Below are positions 3,249 to 5,924 of a DNA stretch of 5,924 nucleotides, one piece after another. The stretch comes from Candidatus Omnitrophota bacterium. GTDB lineage: Bacteria; Omnitrophota; Gorgyraeia; Zapsychrales; Zapsychraceae. The notes under the pieces are model-generated. The model searched no databases and was not told the origin of the DNA. It was given only the letters and a program-made list of their open reading frames with translations. Where the stretch lies: the NCBI GenBank assembly GCA_020430005.1, contig JAGQKQ010000116.1, positions 1 to 5,924 on the forward strand, in the 5' to 3' direction. The number at the start of each line of letters is the position of its first letter. Position 1 is the stretch's first letter. A program made the translations under genes and the position numbers.

Positions 3249-5924
3249 TTGAATAAAACAATAACCAAACTCACAACACAACCTCTTTTTGAACTCCCTG
3301 AAGTTCGGGTAGTGGAGGCTTCCGCGGGAAGCGGAAAAACCTACGCCTTAGCCAAACGTTATGTTCAATTACTGCTGAATCCCGCGCTTCCGTTAGATCA
3401 GGTTCCCATCCGGCAGATTCTGGCTATTACCTTTACTAATAAAGCTTCGTTTGAAATGAAAGAGCGGATTCTGGAATTCTTGAAAAGTATTGCCCTTGGT
3501 CAAATGCCGGCCTGGCAAGTGGAGGACATAATCAATCCGTTGGGGATCAGTTTGCCGGAAGCGCAGAAAAAAGCTTACGCGGTCATGGAAGACATCATCC
3601 GCAGTTATAATTTTTTTCAGGTGCAGACGATTGATAAATTTATTAACGCTTTATTATCCGGATGCGCATTTAAACTGGGTGTTACCGCGAACTTCAAAAT
3701 TAAAACCAATGTTCAAGAATATTTATTATACAGTCTGGATCAATTGATTGATCAGGCGGCCGAAAATAAAGATTTGTCGGGTTTGTTTGAAGAATTTCTG
3801 CATCATTATCTTTATCTGGAAAACCGTACAGGCTGGTTTCCTAAAGATGATATCCTTTCGATCATCAGTATGTTATTTTCCCAAAACAGTTCTTATGGTG
3901 ATGATTTTGTCACGAGCGTGATTAGTTCGCGGGAGATTATCAAAAAGAAATCTATTATTTTGGCGGATATTAAATCATTGAAGGAAGAATTGCCGGAGGG
4001 AACAGACGCGCGTTTTCTGAAAAGTCTGGAAAAATTTCTCAAGGATCATGAGAAAAGTTTTGATATCGATAGTCTTTCAGATTATTTTGCCCGGGAGTTT
4101 GTTCCTGTAAAGAAAAATACAGAGGTTTCCAATAACCTGCAGGGGCTGTGGGAGAAAATCCGACGGGGTATTCGTCAGTTATGCGAACAGGAATCCGCTT
4201 CACTGTTTAATCCATACCTGGCGATTTATCAGCAGACTTTAAATATTTTCTACCAGACGGCTTCCCGTGATGATGTGTTGTTTCTTAATGAATTGAATAA
4301 ACGGGCGGCCGCGCTTTTTGATGAAGAACAGGTCACGGTGGAAGAATTGTATTACCGTCTGGCCACACGTTTTCACCATTATCTTATTGATGAGTTTCAG
4401 GATACAAGTTATCTGCAATGGTATAACTTAAGGGCGATGGTGGAGGAGGGGCTGTCCAGCGGCGGGTCGCTATTCTATGTCGGTGATAAAAAGCAGGCCA
4501 TTTACGGTTTCCGCGGGGGAGAGGCCGCTCTTTTCGAAGATGTTAAAGCCGCCTTTGGAGCATTTAATGTCAACACGGAATATTTATCCAAGAACTGGCG
4601 CAGTCACAAAGAGATTATTCATTTTAATAATACGGTTTTTGATATGAATAATCTCCGCCGGTTTATTGAAGAAAAACAGAATTACGAGGAACAAAAGAAG
4701 AAAAAGAATCCGGTTGTGTTCCATGAGACAGACTATGAAGAGCTGGGAAATGTGTTCGGTTCCGCGTGCCAATCTCACCGGGAAGAGTATTCCAAAGGAT
4801 ATGTCAGGATGGAATATGTGGATATTGAGAAGAAAGCGGAACGCGATGATTATCTCCGCGGAAAAATCATTCACCTCATTAAAGAATTGAAAGAGCGCTT
4901 TCATTACAAAGACATCGCCATTTTAACCCGTGGCAATAAAGAAATTGAGGAAATCACCGGCTGGCTTCTGCAAGAAAACATTCAGGTTGATAGTGAACGC
5001 ACAAGTAATGTTAAAGAAAACCATCTGATTGTGGAGATCGTTTCCTTTCTGCGGTTTCTAAGTTCACCAATTGATAATGTCGCCTTCGTCGACTTTATTC
5101 TCGGGGATGTTTTTTCCCGGGCGACAGGTTTACCATCGGAAGACATGCATACCTTTGTTTTCTCTTTACGCGACAAAATGCGTCACGAAAATGACGTGTA
5201 TGTGTATCGGGAATTCCGTGACCGTTTTCCCGATGTTTGGAAAACATTTGTTGAAGAATTCTTTGATAATGTTGGGCTGTATCCATTGTACGAATTAGTG
5301 GTGAGTTTTTATACCCGCTATACCATATGGAAAAACTTTCCGCAGTATCAGGGCTTTTTTATGCATTTTCTGGAGATGATTAAAAATGAAGAAGAGGAGC
5401 ATGCCGATATCACGGCTTTTCTGGATTACTTTGAAAACAGTCAGGGCGAGAGCCTTTTTGTCCAGACAGCCGACGCCGATGCGGTAAAAGTGTTAACGAT
5501 TCATAAATCTAAAGGACTAGAATTTCCCGTCGTGATCCTGCCTTACCTGGGAATGGATATTCAGGTGGGATATTCTTCGGATAACAAGCAATCCTATGTT
5601 CTTCGGCATGCCGGTGATGGTATCCATCTGGCGAAACTAAAAAATAAATATTATCCCTTTTCGGACGATTTGTATCAAATCTATGCGGAGGAATATAAAA
5701 AAGCGCTGATGACAGAGCTTAATAATGTTTATGTGGCGCTAACTCGTCCGCAGTATGAACTTTATGGATTTATTCCGAAACGGGTGGGGAATAGTTTTAA
5801 CTTTGTGAAATTTCTTTTGCCATCAGAAAATTATATCGCGGGAGAGCGGTACTGTTACGATGTGGAACGTCAGCAAGATCAAAAGGTCGATATTTTGTCT
5901 TGTGACGGACATTACAATTGGATT
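3249..5924 (+). CDS. UvrD/RecB/AddA-like superfamily 1 DNA helicase, 3' end outside the window
   Basis: The frame is open without interruption for 892 codons to the window edge. It shows the SF1A helicase motifs in order: Walker A ASAGSGKT (24-31); motif Ia TFTNKA (61-66); TIDKF (127-131), the AddA/RecB-type Ib; Walker B DEFQDT (381-386); motif III GDKKQAIYGFRGG (412-424); motif IV NWRS (449-452); motif V TIHKSKGLEFP (750-760); and motif VI YVALTR (828-833). Long stretches between II and Ib and between IV and V match the 1B and 2B inserts. It should be an ATP-driven 3'-5' DNA translocase/unwinding motor in double-strand-break processing or recombination. RecB/AddA relatives carry a C-terminal PD-(D/E)XK nuclease, which here would lie past the edge. 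The wording of motifs II, III and VI is nearer to RecB/Bacteroidetes-type proteins than to UvrD or Rep. The start is a TTG: an in-frame TAA at 3243 excludes anything earlier, no in-frame ATG occurs before codon 70 (after Walker A), and weak GGGA (3239-3242) precedes it by 6 nt. No AddB/RecC-like gene lies upstream. Confidence 0.93.
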   Translation, partial: MNKTITKLTTQPLFELPEVRVVEASAGSGKTYALAKRYVQLLLNPALPLDQVPIRQILAITFTNKASFEMKERILEFLKSIALGQMPAWQVEDIINPLGISLPEAQKKAYAVMEDIIRSYNFFQVQTIDKFINALLSGCAFKLGVTANFKIKTNVQEYLLYSLDQLIDQAAENKDLSGLFEEFLHHYLYLENRTGWFPKDDILSIISMLFSQNSSYGDDFVTSVISSREIIKKKSIILADIKSLKEELPEGTDARFLKSLEKFLKDHEKSFDIDSLSDYFAREFVPVKKNTEVSNNLQGLWEKIRRGIRQLCEQESASLFNPYLAIYQQTLNIFYQTASRDDVLFLNELNKRAAALFDEEQVTVEELYYRLATRFHHYLIDEFQDTSYLQWYNLRAMVEEGLSSGGSLFYVGDKKQAIYGFRGGEAALFEDVKAAFGAFNVNTEYLSKNWRSHKEIIHFNNTVFDMNNLRRFIEEKQNYEEQKKKKNPVVFHETDYEELGNVFGSACQSHREEYSKGYVRMEYVDIEKKAERDDYLRGKIIHLIKELKERFHYKDIAILTRGNKEIEEITGWLLQENIQVDSERTSNVKENHLIVEIVSFLRFLSSPIDNVAFVDFILGDVFSRATGLPSEDMHTFVFSLRDKMRHENDVYVYREFRDRFPDVWKTFVEEFFDNVGLYPLYELVVSFYTRYTIWKNFPQYQGFFMHFLEMIKNEEEEHADITAFLDYFENSQGESLFVQTADADAVKVLTIHKSKGLEFPVVILPYLGMDIQVGYSSDNKQSYVLRHAGDGIHLAKLKNKYYPFSDDLYQIYAEEYKKALMTELNNVYVALTRPQYELYGFIPKRVGNSFNFVKFLLPSENYIAGERYCYDVERQQDQKVDILSCDGHYNWI

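Noticed and set aside
4584..5298. Several short open frames on both strands inside the helicase
   Set aside because: The helicase frame is continuous with ordered motifs on both sides, and these frames show only composition-driven repeats or hydrophobic runs such as LFLLLFLVILFFF read antisense to a Lys/Glu-rich stretch.
1..5924. CRISPR, transposon ends, tRNA, phage or defence island
   Set aside because: No spaced direct repeats, transposase, integrase, cloverleaf or toxin-antitoxin pair was seen; the RecB-like helicase alone does not define a defence system.

Overview
The window reads as an ordinary chromosomal segment of a Gram-negative bacterium. The support is a housekeeping YchF ATPase, two predicted lipoproteins, one predicted exported protein, Shine-Dalgarno-type start sites and sigma-70-like hexamers. 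Base composition looks moderate (mid-40s % GC by eye) and even throughout, with no sign of phage, plasmid, insertion sequence, CRISPR array, tRNA or rRNA. The phylum cannot be fixed from the sequence. The gene mix and the Bacteroidetes/RecB-like style of the helicase motifs suggest a deep-branching or uncultured lineage, but that is only an impression.

Layout. Bases 30-2211 (+) hold a tight three-gene run: ychF, a small lipoprotein, and an exported DUF3108-like protein. The joins are TAATG (1-nt overlap) and ATGA (4-nt overlap), so translational coupling is likely. Running the other way, 2174-3046 (-) encodes a lipoprotein of the endonuclease/exonuclease/phosphatase (EEP) superfamily whose 3' end overlaps the exported-protein gene by 38 bp. 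Bases 3047-3248 are a non-coding divergent regulatory region. From 3249 (+) to the window edge runs a large, 3'-truncated UvrD/RecB/AddA-like DNA helicase (892 codons visible, TTG start). It has no stop codon within the window.

How the genes may work together. YchF acts at the ribosome and the three envelope proteins act outside the cytoplasm. The first three genes are therefore probably linked by shared transcription rather than a common pathway. The helicase belongs to the recombination/DNA-end-processing type; its usual nuclease domain would lie downstream of the window and its usual AddB/RecC-like partner is not seen upstream.

The most interesting signal is the 3095-3163 region. A near-consensus forward promoter (TTGACA, 18-nt spacer, TATTAT) has its -10 hexamer exactly bracketed by a perfect 6-bp inverted repeat (TGACCA / TGGTCA). 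An opposing promoter-like sequence overlaps the right arm, and a predicted hairpin begins at about the expected transcription start. This looks like a repressor-controlled divergent promoter pair. I did not find a convincing new multi-gene system.
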